Source: Ilyomonas sp965199845 (lineage in GTDB: Bacteria > Bacteroidota > Bacteroidia > Chitinophagales > Chitinophagaceae). From it: DNA of 64,000 nt. This document shows, piece by piece, positions 42,354-51,167 of this stretch (position 1 is its first letter; each line of letters begins with the position of its first letter). The notes beneath the pieces are model-generated. The model ran no database searches, was not told where the DNA came from, and saw only the letters and a program-made list of their open reading frames with translations. The stretch lies in NCBI GenBank assembly GCA_965199845.1, contig CBDATZ010000003.1, forward strand, positions 1-64,000. Reading direction: 5' to 3'. Made by a program: the position numbers and the translations under genes.

Positions 42354-43409
42354 TTATCCATGCAATTCAACATCGCCGAAAACCGGATGCCCGGTGCAGG
42401 TAAGAACCAATCTGTTTTCAATATCTTTTAGCGTTAATACTTCGTTATAAGACATCCAAACCGTACCGCTTTTACAACGCATAGCACAGTTGCCGCATTT
42501 GCCGGCTTCGCAACTATAAGGCAATGAAATGCCGTTCTTTTTAGCCGCTTTTAAAATGCTGTCCGAATAATGAACTTCAATATGATGAACGTCTCCGGCG
42601 TAATGAATATGCGCATAATGCGATGTAGTATCCGGCGGAAGATTATATATAACCGGTTCGCTGGTATCAAAGGTTTCTTTCCTGATGTTTTCATCCGTAA
42701 AACCGGCTTCCTGTAACGTATACATACACATGCGCCTGTAATTTTTAGGTCCGCATATAAAGGCAAGTTTGGTTTCGTTTGCAATGTGTTTATCTGGTTT
42801 GATGAATGTATAAAGTAAATCTCTGTGCAAATGAGCCTGGTAAATATTCTTATCGGTACTAAAAAGAAAATGAACCGTAAGCTTGTCTTTATATTGATGT
42901 TGCAGTTGCTTTAGAGGTTGCAAAAACGCAGTGCTTTCGGGTGAATGATTGCTGTAAATCAATACGACTTTTAGAAATGAATAGACATGCAGAATGGTTT
43001 TTAAAAGTGAAAATATTGGCGTGATTCCGCTTCCGGCTGCAAACAAATAAATGACTTGGTAATGGGTAATATTTTCCGGCAAAATAAATAAGCCTGCGGC
43101 TCCGGTTGTTGTTATTGTATCGCCGGGGCGAATAACATCTGTTAAGTATCTTGAAAAAGTGCCGTTGTCAATTCTTTTTACACCAATAGATAATGGTTCG
43201 TTTAAAAAAGGAGAAGACGTGATGGAATACGAACGCCGTTCTTCTGCATTGCGAAATTGTTTTACCAACGTGAGGTATTGCCCCGATTGATAATGAAGTC
43301 TTGCCGATTCTTCTTCTGCAAATTCGATAGTAATAAAATGCTTTGATTCCTGCCGGATAGCCGACACGGTAAGTTGCTTAAATAACAGGTTCTTATTCAC
43401 ATCGTGCAT
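42354..43409 (-). CDS. Ferredoxin reductase with C-terminal 2Fe-2S domain
   Basis: 351 residues from ATG 43407-43409 (MHDVNKNLLFKQ). The N-terminal half binds flavin (RSYSITSSP) and nicotinamide (LFAAGSGITPIFSLL), the last 90 residues form a plant-type 2Fe-2S ferredoxin domain with YSCEAGKCGNCAMRC and a distal Cys (VLTCTGHP). This layout is found in PaaE-like and other oxygenase reductases. No oxygenase is nearby, so the electron acceptor is unknown. An in-frame Met at 43448 is unlikely. Confidence 0.88.
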   Translation of the reverse strand: MHDVNKNLLFKQLTVSAIRQESKHFITIEFAEEESARLHYQSGQYLTLVKQFRNAEERRSYSITSSPFLNEPLSIGVKRIDNGTFSRYLTDVIRPGDTITTTGAAGLFILPENITHYQVIYLFAAGSGITPIFSLLKTILHVYSFLKVVLIYSNHSPESTAFLQPLKQLQHQYKDKLTVHFLFSTDKNIYQAHLHRDLLYTFIKPDKHIANETKLAFICGPKNYRRMCMYTLQEAGFTDENIRKETFDTSEPVIYNLPPDTTSHYAHIHYAGDVHHIEVHYSDSILKAAKKNGISLPYSCEAGKCGNCAMRCKSGTVWMSYNEVLTLKDIENRLVLTCTGHPVFGDVELHG

Positions 43410-43473
43410 GACGTGTAAAAGTAGCAAAACACAAGTCTGTAGAAACAAAAAGAAAGAATCTTTTTCCTGTTTT

Positions 43474-44724
43474 CTAATCGTATTTTTTATACTTCGTGTA
43501 CCATAAATCCCGATAGGAAATTATAATGCCGATGCGGGTATAATTCTGTTGTAATACAGAACTGCTGTTTGCACCTTTTTTGCCTTCCTGCAAATAAATC
43601 TGGTAGCCAAGTGTACTGCGTTTTGCATTGCCGCCAATGCCAAGCGTAAAGCCTTTATCAGTAAGCTGTTGACCATTAATCATCAGGTAAGTATTACCAT
43701 AATACAAACCGGCTTGCAGGTAGTAATTTTCAAAGGTCAGATTGCCGTATTTTTTTTTGTTTGCATATTGAAATCCCAGCGACATGCGGTTGCTGTTGGT
43801 GAGCGAATAACCTAAGCCGGTATAATTAACATCGCTCCATTGCTGCGCGGTATAATCTGCCGCAATCGTAAGGCTGTTTTTATAAACAACCGAAGCGCCG
43901 CCAGCATAATTAACCGGAAGTGTAAAATGAGTATTGTCAATCGTTTTATCTGTTACTAAACTGGTACTTCCCTGCCTTACATCTAACGTATAATCGGCAT
44001 GAAGATCAGACTTTGGCGAAGCTGTAGCACCTAAAGCAAATTTCAGGTTTTTGGAAAACTTGGCTTTATATTGAAACCCGGCTTTCGGAACTACTTTGTT
44101 TAAATACATGTTTCTTGTGGTAACAATTGAATCGCTTACAATACTGGTTAACAATGTTTCATTTTGTATTAATGAACCAAACAGGAAAGATGCCTGCAAG
44201 CCGACAGATAAGTGTTTTCCAAGTGCAAAACCATTTCCAAAATAAGCCTGGTATAATCCGCCGGTTCCATCATAATGCGCTTCTGTTGAGTTGTTGGTTC
44301 CTTCAATAAATTTGTTGTTATAAAACGAATAGTTGCTGGAACTATACGGCGCTAAACCAACAGAGGCACCCCAGAATTTTTTTACTTTGATAGACATTGC
44401 CAGCCGAGCTACCTGCATATCTACGGAATGTGAATTATCAAGCGAAACATTATTGCCGACATAATTAATTGCCTGCAGCCTGCCACTGAGTTCGATGGCA
44501 AAAAAATGGTCGTCGAGGGCGCTGTACGAAGCCGGATTTGCATGATACATGTATTTGCCCGATGATAAGCTAACGCCCGCATTTGCCATGCCAGCCGATC
44601 TGTCTGAATAGCTTTGTTCGATATCACCAATACCAACCGCAGAATAGGGAGATGTATTGGTTTGCCCGTAAACAAAAGAAGTCAGTAATATCAGGGAATA
44701 AAAGAGTATAAGTTGTTTTGTCAT
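43474..44724 (-). CDS. Outer-membrane beta-barrel protein
   Basis: 416 residues with a signal peptide (cleavage near FVYGQ). The mature protein consists of alternating short beta strands with aromatic girdles, typical of an outer-membrane barrel, e.g. SPYSAVGIGDIEQSYSDR, NPASYSALDD and the final RIGIIISYRDLWY. The GIGD and NPAS segments recall FadL/PorV-like barrels of Bacteroidota. It starts 14 bp behind the DUF4270 lipoprotein gene and is probably its partner. Confidence 0.75.
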   Translation of the reverse strand: MTKQLILFYSLILLTSFVYGQTNTSPYSAVGIGDIEQSYSDRSAGMANAGVSLSSGKYMYHANPASYSALDDHFFAIELSGRLQAINYVGNNVSLDNSHSVDMQVARLAMSIKVKKFWGASVGLAPYSSSNYSFYNNKFIEGTNNSTEAHYDGTGGLYQAYFGNGFALGKHLSVGLQASFLFGSLIQNETLLTSIVSDSIVTTRNMYLNKVVPKAGFQYKAKFSKNLKFALGATASPKSDLHADYTLDVRQGSTSLVTDKTIDNTHFTLPVNYAGGASVVYKNSLTIAADYTAQQWSDVNYTGLGYSLTNSNRMSLGFQYANKKKYGNLTFENYYLQAGLYYGNTYLMINGQQLTDKGFTLGIGGNAKRSTLGYQIYLQEGKKGANSSSVLQQNYTRIGIIISYRDLWYTKYKKYD

Positions 44725-44738
44725 AAACTACCGGCTTC

Positions 44739-46070
44739 TTATTTTACAGTTAGGTAATAAATTTGTAACTGGATGCGACTTGTTTTGTTTGACTCGTCAC
44801 CAATAATAACACGTTTAAAACTTGTTGTATTGGCTATATCTGTAGCTTGTCTTAAGAGCAAACCGTTTTCATTCTCAGCGGCAACGGCTACCTGGCTGTT
44901 TAAATACGTGGTAATATCATAGGTATATTCTGTATTTTCTTCATACAAATAATCTCTTGTAAAAGAACCATACTGAACAGAACCGGTGCTGTAAGTTATG
45001 TCGGAACCAATGGCATTGTTTTTATCTGTCGAAGTCAGCCGCAAACTATCCGGTAATGTATAAATGCCAGTGTACGTGCCCACTTCGGGTTTTACTATTA
45101 ATACTGCCCGTTCTATGCGCAGGAAAGAAGGAATGGTTAATATATCGCGTATAGATGGCATCCGGATTTTTGCCACAACATTCGTTGCCGGTTGCGTATA
45201 AGCAGCATTGCCTGTTAGCAAGCTTGGCAGCGCTTTGGTTTGCTTTCCAACTTGTGCGATGATTGTTCCTGTTCTGTCTGCGGTAATATGGTTAAACTGT
45301 TTGGCACTGTTATATAAAGTAAAATCGGCTGTTTTTTCATCAGACACAGAAGTGGATGTTTCCTTGTAATGCAGGCGCATAATAACGCTGTCTTTAAAAC
45401 CAAAAACAAATGCGTTGGTTTGTTCCGGCGCGATATAAAGACCTTTAAAATAATTTACAAAGTTGTCTGCTGAAGATGTTTGATCTGAACTGTTTTGCAA
45501 CAAATTCAAAAGTTCTTTGCCTGTTGCATCGGCAAGACGAATGGAAATCGTATCTGTAATGCCCGGATAAACATAAAATGTTTTTGTACCTAACGATGTA
45601 GATGAATAAGGAAACGAATCGTAACTATAATAACTTGTGCTTCCCGTTTTATTGATAACAGAAGAAAGCTGGTAAACACTTGCCTGCAAAGGCTTTGTAC
45701 TATCACCATAAAAATTTCCGTTACGTTTTAAAATCAGTTCCAGCGAATCGAACACAACATTTTTATCACTGAATGCAGGCGGTTGTAATTGATAATAAGA
45801 CGATGCGTTAATTTGCCCGAAAGCATCATCGTGATAAGAGCCTAACAAGCCGGTTCCTGTTGCCGATGTTACAAATGAATCTATATAAACTGTACTCAAA
45901 TCAACGCCAAACGTATCTGTCATTACTAACTGCGAATATTGGTCGCCCACAAGCTGGCTGCCATATTGTATATCAGCTTTTGTGCAGGCATTTATTATTA
46001 TGAGTAACAGGATAAATGCAAAATAATGTGGCGGTAAAATGTTTCTGCTTCTGTATTTTTTTTGCAGCAT
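44739..46070 (-). CDS. DUF4270 family lipoprotein
   Basis: 443 residues. The signal peptide ends in IIINACT with lipidated Cys29. The segments IQYGSQLVGDQYSQLVMTDT and SYHDDAFGQINASSYYQ are typical of the DUF4270 family, a Bacteroidota surface/envelope lipoprotein family without assigned biochemistry; the rest is beta-rich. First gene of the minus-strand run, divergent from the kelch gene across a 298-bp intergenic region. Confidence 0.83.
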   Translation of the reverse strand: MLQKKYRSRNILPPHYFAFILLLIIINACTKADIQYGSQLVGDQYSQLVMTDTFGVDLSTVYIDSFVTSATGTGLLGSYHDDAFGQINASSYYQLQPPAFSDKNVVFDSLELILKRNGNFYGDSTKPLQASVYQLSSVINKTGSTSYYSYDSFPYSSTSLGTKTFYVYPGITDTISIRLADATGKELLNLLQNSSDQTSSADNFVNYFKGLYIAPEQTNAFVFGFKDSVIMRLHYKETSTSVSDEKTADFTLYNSAKQFNHITADRTGTIIAQVGKQTKALPSLLTGNAAYTQPATNVVAKIRMPSIRDILTIPSFLRIERAVLIVKPEVGTYTGIYTLPDSLRLTSTDKNNAIGSDITYSTGSVQYGSFTRDYLYEENTEYTYDITTYLNSQVAVAAENENGLLLRQATDIANTTSFKRVIIGDESNKTSRIQLQIYYLTVK

Positions 46071-46368
46071 GGTGCAATGTTAGAAGCCAGTGCTGTTACA
46101 AAAGTGTTAGTATGTATTAAAGTAATCTTTTTGTCTGCCAGCCCTTTGTTTATGCCGATTTGCCCGCGCAAATTATAGCTTAACTTTTCTCTTTCGTTTT
46201 ATAAAATAGCTTTGCTTCTTTCGTAAAAAAGGAAGCTGCGAAATTTATTAATCGCGATTATAACAGATAAAAATTGCTGATTCATCTTTACAATTTGGCA
46301 GATAATCCATTTTAACGAAACTACCCAAACCGCGCCGGATAATTTCAGCCGCAAATTCTTTTAGTGTT
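46071..46368. promoter_or_regulatory. Divergent control region between DUF4270 and kelch units
   Basis: The 298-bp region between the oppositely directed units must contain both promoters. A small palindrome ATTTGC-CCGC-GCAAAT lies at 46158-46173. No typical -7 box was found at a convincing position on either strand. The LytTR regulator encoded downstream could bind here. Confidence 0.4.
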
Positions 46369-47382
46369 ATGTATAGCAGAAAAAATTGGCTAAGCCTTTC
46401 GCTTGTTTCTCTTGTTTGTTTATCCGCCTGCCACAAAAGTTCCTCTACAACAGACGACACCACAACCGGTAACTGGATTAACCGTTACGAAATGAATGGT
46501 AATGTAAGAAGCGAAGCTGTAAATTTTGTAATCGGCGATACCGCGTATGTTGGTTCCGGTTATGATGGTACGGAACGTTTGAACGATTATTATGCGTTTG
46601 ATCCGGCTACCAATTCATGGTACCAGACCGCCAGTTTTCCGGGTACGGCAAGAAATTCTGCCATTGCTTTTTCTGCAGCAGGCAAAGGATATGTAGGAAC
46701 CGGATATGATGGTATTAACCGGCTTAACGATTTCTGGGAATACAATCCAACCACAAATGCCTGGACGCAAAAAGCAAACTTTGCGGGCAGCGCCAGGTAC
46801 GATGCGACTGCATTTGCATTAAACGATAAAGGTTATGTAGTTGCCGGATTTGATGGTTCTTATTTAAAAGATGTCTGGCAATACGATCCGACTACCGATG
46901 CATGGACGGAAAAGCCGAACGGAATTGGTTCTAAACGCAGTGCGGCTGTATCTTTTGTTTATAATAACAATGCTTATGTTGTAACCGGAACAAACAATGG
47001 TCAGCTGGTTACCGACTTCTGGAAATACACGCCCGATACAGATACCTGGACAGAATTGCGTAAGATTTCGAATGTAAGCGACGAAAGCTATGATGATGAT
47101 TATTCTGATATTGTTCGATCGAATGCAGTTGCTTTTGTAATGGGTAATTATGCCTACTTAGCAACAGGTGAAAACGGCGGTTATACCAGCAAAACTTGGC
47201 GATACGATTTTGTCAATGACCAATGGGAAAGAAGAACGGCTTTTGAAGGTGCTGCGCGTAGTGGTGCCGTTGGATTTGCTGTACAAAACAGAGGTTATGT
47301 AACAACAGGTAAGAGTAGTTCAAATTACTTTGATGATGTGTATGAATTTCATCCCGATGAAGACTATAACAGTAATGATTAA
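46369..47382 (+). CDS. Kelch-repeat lipoprotein
   Basis: 337 residues. Lipobox LVCLSAC with Cys21. After it come about six kelch repeats of 45-50 residues, each with a GYVGTGYDG-like strand and a YNPTTNAWTQ-like strand, enough for a beta propeller. Probably exposed at the cell surface, binding sugar or protein. Its stop codon overlaps the start of the DUF4907 gene (ATGATTAA), so both should be made together. Confidence 0.88.
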   Translation: MYSRKNWLSLSLVSLVCLSACHKSSSTTDDTTTGNWINRYEMNGNVRSEAVNFVIGDTAYVGSGYDGTERLNDYYAFDPATNSWYQTASFPGTARNSAIAFSAAGKGYVGTGYDGINRLNDFWEYNPTTNAWTQKANFAGSARYDATAFALNDKGYVVAGFDGSYLKDVWQYDPTTDAWTEKPNGIGSKRSAAVSFVYNNNAYVVTGTNNGQLVTDFWKYTPDTDTWTELRKISNVSDESYDDDYSDIVRSNAVAFVMGNYAYLATGENGGYTSKTWRYDFVNDQWERRTAFEGAARSGAVGFAVQNRGYVTTGKSSSNYFDDVYEFHPDEDYNSND

Positions 47383-47710
47383 ATATGGTTGCCTTATGAT
47401 CCTTTTTACTGGTTTTTTGTCTTGTAAAAACAATACAGAAATCAAACAGGATTCTCATGCTGCACAAATGTTTGTAAAAGCAGTTCCCTTTAAAACGGCT
47501 GATGGCTGGGGATATGAAATTTATGCTGATAATAAATTGTATATCCGGCAGGCATTGATTCCGGGATTGTCCGGCAATCGTTCTTTTATCAATAAAGAAG
47601 ATGCTTTAAAAGTAGGCGAACTGGTTATACATAAAATGGATGTTACACATAAAATACCTTTTGTTTCGCAAACAGATTTACAGCAATTGCATATACAAAT
47701 TCCTGATTAA
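47375..47710 (+). CDS. DUF4907 family lipoprotein
   Basis: 111 residues from ATG 47375. Lipobox FTGFLSC with Cys17. The remainder (VKAVPFKTADGWGYEIYADNKL, then LIPGLSGNRSFINKEDAL) matches the DUF4907 pattern, a small domain of unknown function. The start overlaps the kelch stop by 8 bp and gives a good lipoprotein signal; earlier in-frame Met codons at 47330 and 47357 lie inside the kelch gene and are rejected. Confidence 0.8.
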   Translation: MIKYGCLMILFTGFLSCKNNTEIKQDSHAAQMFVKAVPFKTADGWGYEIYADNKLYIRQALIPGLSGNRSFINKEDALKVGELVIHKMDVTHKIPFVSQTDLQQLHIQIPD

Positions 47711-47737
47711 AATACTCATTATAAAGAAATAAGAAGC

Positions 47738-48910
47738 ATGCCTCAGTTAACCAATTTGTCCCGTTTGCAGTTCATTCTGTTGCATGGCTTGCTGTGGATA
47801 TGCTTTTTATTTTTTCCACTTTTGATATACCGGATTGATTTTTTTAACAAGCAGTTTTTTACCAGGGATTTAATTAATAATGCTTTCCTGATTGGTTTGT
47901 TTTATCTCAATTTTTATTATCTTTTACCAAAATATTTTAACGGCAAACAAGTAACAACTTACTTCATTATTATCTTGGTTCTGACTTTCGTTTTTATCTT
48001 TCAGCAGATGTATGTTGAATATCTTTTTATGCACTCGGAAATAGGAAAACCTTTCTTTACGCCCGGCTTTGAAATTCACAAAAATGCTATTGTTCATTCA
48101 TACAACATGCCGCCACAGGCAATTATCGGAGACAGCAGTAACCAAAAAGTATTTAATGATGAAAGATTTGTAGATAATGACTTTTTATCAATGCCGGCTT
48201 TTTTCTGGATTGGCGGAATCAGGCGTTCATTATCGAGTATTCTTTCCATTTTATTAGCCGGTAGCTTTATTCGCGTAGCCATACAATGGTTTACAACCGA
48301 GAAGCAAAAAGAAGAATTGCAAATACAAAGATTGAATGATGAGTTGGGTTTGTTGAAAGCACAAATCAATCCGCATTTTCTTTTCAATTCATTAAATACT
48401 GTGTATTCGCTGGCACGAAAAGGTTCGCAAAACACAGAAGTATTTATTTTAAAATTGTCGGAGATTTTACGCTATGTTATTTACGAATCGTCTGCGCAAA
48501 AAGTGCGGTTAAGCAGCGAGTTAAGTTATATCAAAAATTATATTGAACTGCAGCAATATCGTATTGATAAAAACATGCAGATTGAATACAAATGCGAAGG
48601 CGATGAAACGAGTTTATTAATAGAACCCATGTTGCTGATTACATTTATAGAAAACGCGTTTAAGCACGGCATCAGTTATAAAGAAGGTTCGTTTATCCGC
48701 ATTCTTGTAAACATACAAAAGGATGTGATGCAGTTAGATGTGAGCAACACATATAACAAGCAACCGGTATCAAGTGAATACAGTGGCATTGGTTTACAGA
48801 ACGTAAGAAAAAGACTGCAGCTTTCTTATCCGTCTTCGCACGAATTAACCATTACAGACGACAATAAAATTTATTCTGTTCACCTTAAAATCAAATGCAA
48901 TCATGATTAA
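47738..48910 (+). CDS. LytS-type sensor histidine kinase
   Basis: 390 residues. Four membrane helices (about 10-32, 45-62, 72-97 and 150-178) with a soluble loop of about 50 residues between helices 3 and 4. The His-kinase domain has the LytS signature AQINPHFLFNSLNTVYSL with His213, and a HATPase domain with FIENAFKHGI and YSGIGLQNVRKRL. It is directly behind the kelch and DUF4907 genes, and the LytTR regulator overlaps its end by 8 bp; thus the kinase probably senses an envelope condition linked to these lipoproteins. Confidence 0.9.
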   Translation: MPQLTNLSRLQFILLHGLLWICFLFFPLLIYRIDFFNKQFFTRDLINNAFLIGLFYLNFYYLLPKYFNGKQVTTYFIIILVLTFVFIFQQMYVEYLFMHSEIGKPFFTPGFEIHKNAIVHSYNMPPQAIIGDSSNQKVFNDERFVDNDFLSMPAFFWIGGIRRSLSSILSILLAGSFIRVAIQWFTTEKQKEELQIQRLNDELGLLKAQINPHFLFNSLNTVYSLARKGSQNTEVFILKLSEILRYVIYESSAQKVRLSSELSYIKNYIELQQYRIDKNMQIEYKCEGDETSLLIEPMLLITFIENAFKHGISYKEGSFIRILVNIQKDVMQLDVSNTYNKQPVSSEYSGIGLQNVRKRLQLSYPSSHELTITDDNKIYSVHLKIKCNHD

Positions 48911-49619
48911 ATGTATTATCGTAGACGATGAGCCGCTGGCTTTAGATTTACTCGAAGATTATATTAACCAGGTTCATGAACTCGAGCTGGTTGCCAAATG
49001 CAACAGCGCAGCCATGGCGCAGCAAGCACTTGATGAGAATGATATACAACTTATGTTTCTTGATATACAAATGCCTGATGTAAGCGGCATCCGCTTTTTG
49101 CAATCGTTGAAAATGAAGAATCGTCCGCTTGTTGTTTTTACAACGGCTTACAATCAATATGCAATTGAAGGTTTTGAACTTGATGTGGCAGATTACCTGA
49201 TGAAACCTTTTTCTTTTGAACGCTTTTTAAAGACGATTCATAAAATTGAAAACCGCCTGCAAACATCAACACAAACCGAAGTATTTTCTGCGCAAAATCA
49301 AAAGCACATTTTTGTAAAAGCAGAATATAAAACGTATAAAATTGATTTGCAGGACATCATTTTTGTAGAAGGTTTAAAAGACTATTCCAAGATTTATACA
49401 ACAACAGGAAATGTAATGACTTTAAAGAGTTTAAAAGCCGTTGAAAGCATGCTTCCGAAGCACGAATTTATCAGGGTTCACAGATCGTATATTGTTTCTA
49501 TCAATAAAATAAAAGTTGTCAGTAAAAGCCAGATTACAACCACCAACGATTTCAACATTCCAATCAGTGAAGGTTTCCGCGAAAACTTCAATGCTATGAT
49601 TAATGCCAATCATATTTAA
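48903..49619 (+). CDS. LytTR-family response regulator
   Basis: 238 residues: a receiver domain with phosphoacceptor Asp54 (LMFLDIQMPD), acidic pair Asp8/Asp9 and Lys in LMKPFSF, then a LytTR DNA-binding domain (from about 135) containing IFVEGLKDYSKIY and FIRVHRSYIVSINKI. The start overlaps the kinase stop in the sequence ATGATTAA, the same overlap seen between the kelch and DUF4907 genes. Cognate to the LytS kinase; likely to regulate this locus. Confidence 0.92.
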   Translation: MIKCIIVDDEPLALDLLEDYINQVHELELVAKCNSAAMAQQALDENDIQLMFLDIQMPDVSGIRFLQSLKMKNRPLVVFTTAYNQYAIEGFELDVADYLMKPFSFERFLKTIHKIENRLQTSTQTEVFSAQNQKHIFVKAEYKTYKIDLQDIIFVEGLKDYSKIYTTTGNVMTLKSLKAVESMLPKHEFIRVHRSYIVSINKIKVVSKSQITTTNDFNIPISEGFRENFNAMINANHI

Positions 49620-49786
49620 ATACAAATACAGTTTTGATAGCGAGATATAATACTTGGTTTGATCGTCTGTTGTAATCATTCAATTGTTGTTTTTCTCTCG
49701 TAAATAAAGAGAAAAAAATCTCACTTGTACGTTCTTAAATTAGTTGAACAAAACACACCAACACTTATCTTACTTACATTTGGTAA

Positions 49787-50119
49787 ATGAACAATAGCAA
49801 TACATTTACCAGAGCTATGGCGTTTCAAAAACTATCTGAAAGCAGATATGAATATGCTCAAATATTCAGGCGCGGAACTTTAGAAGTTGAAATTTATAAG
49901 CCCGTTATTATTGATAAGCAACAGCCTCATAAGAAAGACGAATTGTATGTTATTATCTCCGGAAAATCTATGTTCATCCACGAAGAAAAAGTATCAGAGG
50001 TAAGTGCCGGCGACTGTCTTTTCGTACCGGCACACGATGAGCATCGTTTCTTTGATTTCTCAGAAGATTTTACAACCTGGGTTTTCTTTTTCGGACCCGA
50101 AGGCGGCGAGACTTTATAA
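49787..50119 (+). CDS. Small cupin-domain protein
   Basis: 110 residues forming one cupin barrel: ELYVIISGKSMFIHEEKV (first motif) and AGDCLFVPAHDEHRFFDF (second motif, with His residues that can bind a metal). Such small cupins are often isomerases, dioxygenase-like or sensory proteins; no function can be named. It ends exactly at the convergent porP gene (its stop is 50117-50119 and porP ends at 50120). About 170 bp separates it from the LytTR gene, so it may be a separate unit. Confidence 0.75.
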   Translation: MNNSNTFTRAMAFQKLSESRYEYAQIFRRGTLEVEIYKPVIIDKQQPHKKDELYVIISGKSMFIHEEKVSEVSAGDCLFVPAHDEHRFFDFSEDFTTWVFFFGPEGGETL

Positions 50120-51154
50120 TTAAAAACGAAGTACCGGGCATTTTAATTCTTTACCGCCGTTGCCATACGTACCTGTTTTTATCAACGATATTTCGTAAGC
50201 GCCATAACGGTTATTATATGCACCTAAAGAAGATACCGTAGCATCGTAACTGGCGGTTAATTTAAAGTCGTTCAACAGGAAGCCGACCATCGGTATTGCC
50301 GCATCCTGGAAGCGGTAATATACGCCGCCAATTAGTTGTTTGGTTCCATCACCGCTCAGGTTGTAATTAGCGTTCATTCCACCCACAACTTCAAACGTAT
50401 TTCCCATCTGGCTGTAGTAAGCGTTCGGGTTGATAATCCACTGGTCATTAATCTTATACATCGCATTCAGGAAGCCGGTATATCTTACGGCAAGCCTGGC
50501 ATCAACAGCACTTTTATTCGAGAAAAAACTTTCTCTCGGCCTATTAAAATGCGAAAGACTGAAACCTGCGTTTACATAAGTATTACTGTTTGGGAAAAAG
50601 GCATAATTAACACCTGTTTGTAAGTCTAAATAACCGACTTGGCTGTAAGCAAAATCTTCATTGGAAGGAATGGTAACATCGAAGAACTGGCCGTTCCATT
50701 GATTATCAAAAGTGAGTTTTGTAAAATCTACTTTTTTCGCAACATATCCGACATTAAAACCAATGCTCAGCAAGCTTGATAAACCTACCAGCTGGTGATA
50801 AGCAACCGAGCCATACGCGCGTGTAGATGTAAGATTACCGGCACCTGCCACGTCTTTCATTATCGCTCCGCCAACGCCCATCCAGCCACTTTCAAAACGA
50901 TTATTAAACAATTGTGCATCGCCCCAAGCGCTCATTGTTTTGTATGGATTTGATGTCAGACTCGAATATTGATTGCGGTAATTAACACCGGCGCGCCAGT
51001 CAACATCGGGCGCAAAACCTGTATTTGCCGGATTAACCAAAAGCGGCGTATTGAAATACTGGGAAAAGTGCAGGTCTTGCGCATGTATATTTTGCACGAA
51101 TAAAAAAACCGCTGCAATAAGTAAATATTGATAAAAATTCTTCACGCTTTTCAT
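50120..51154 (-). CDS. PorP/SprF-family type IX secretion membrane protein
   Basis: 344 residues with a signal peptide and an outer-membrane barrel: DLHFSQYFNTPLLVNPANTGFAPDVDWRAG at its N terminus is characteristic of PorP/SprF proteins, split here as LHFSQYFNTPLLVNPA and WRAGVNYRNQYSS. These proteins help attach or export T9SS cargo carrying the gliding-type C-terminal domain. The cargo gene at 51168 is directly upstream and ends 13 bp before its start, giving a dedicated pair. Confidence 0.9.
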   Translation of the reverse strand: MKSVKNFYQYLLIAAVFLFVQNIHAQDLHFSQYFNTPLLVNPANTGFAPDVDWRAGVNYRNQYSSLTSNPYKTMSAWGDAQLFNNRFESGWMGVGGAIMKDVAGAGNLTSTRAYGSVAYHQLVGLSSLLSIGFNVGYVAKKVDFTKLTFDNQWNGQFFDVTIPSNEDFAYSQVGYLDLQTGVNYAFFPNSNTYVNAGFSLSHFNRPRESFFSNKSAVDARLAVRYTGFLNAMYKINDQWIINPNAYYSQMGNTFEVVGGMNANYNLSGDGTKQLIGGVYYRFQDAAIPMVGFLLNDFKLTASYDATVSSLGAYNNRYGAYEISLIKTGTYGNGGKELKCPVLRF

Positions 51155-51167
51155 AGTTTTCTCCTCA

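Noticed and set aside
46158..46173. Small palindrome ATTTGC-CCGC-GCAAAT as LytTR binding site
   Set aside because: Six-base arms occur by chance and LytTR sites are usually direct repeats; not listed as a separate site.
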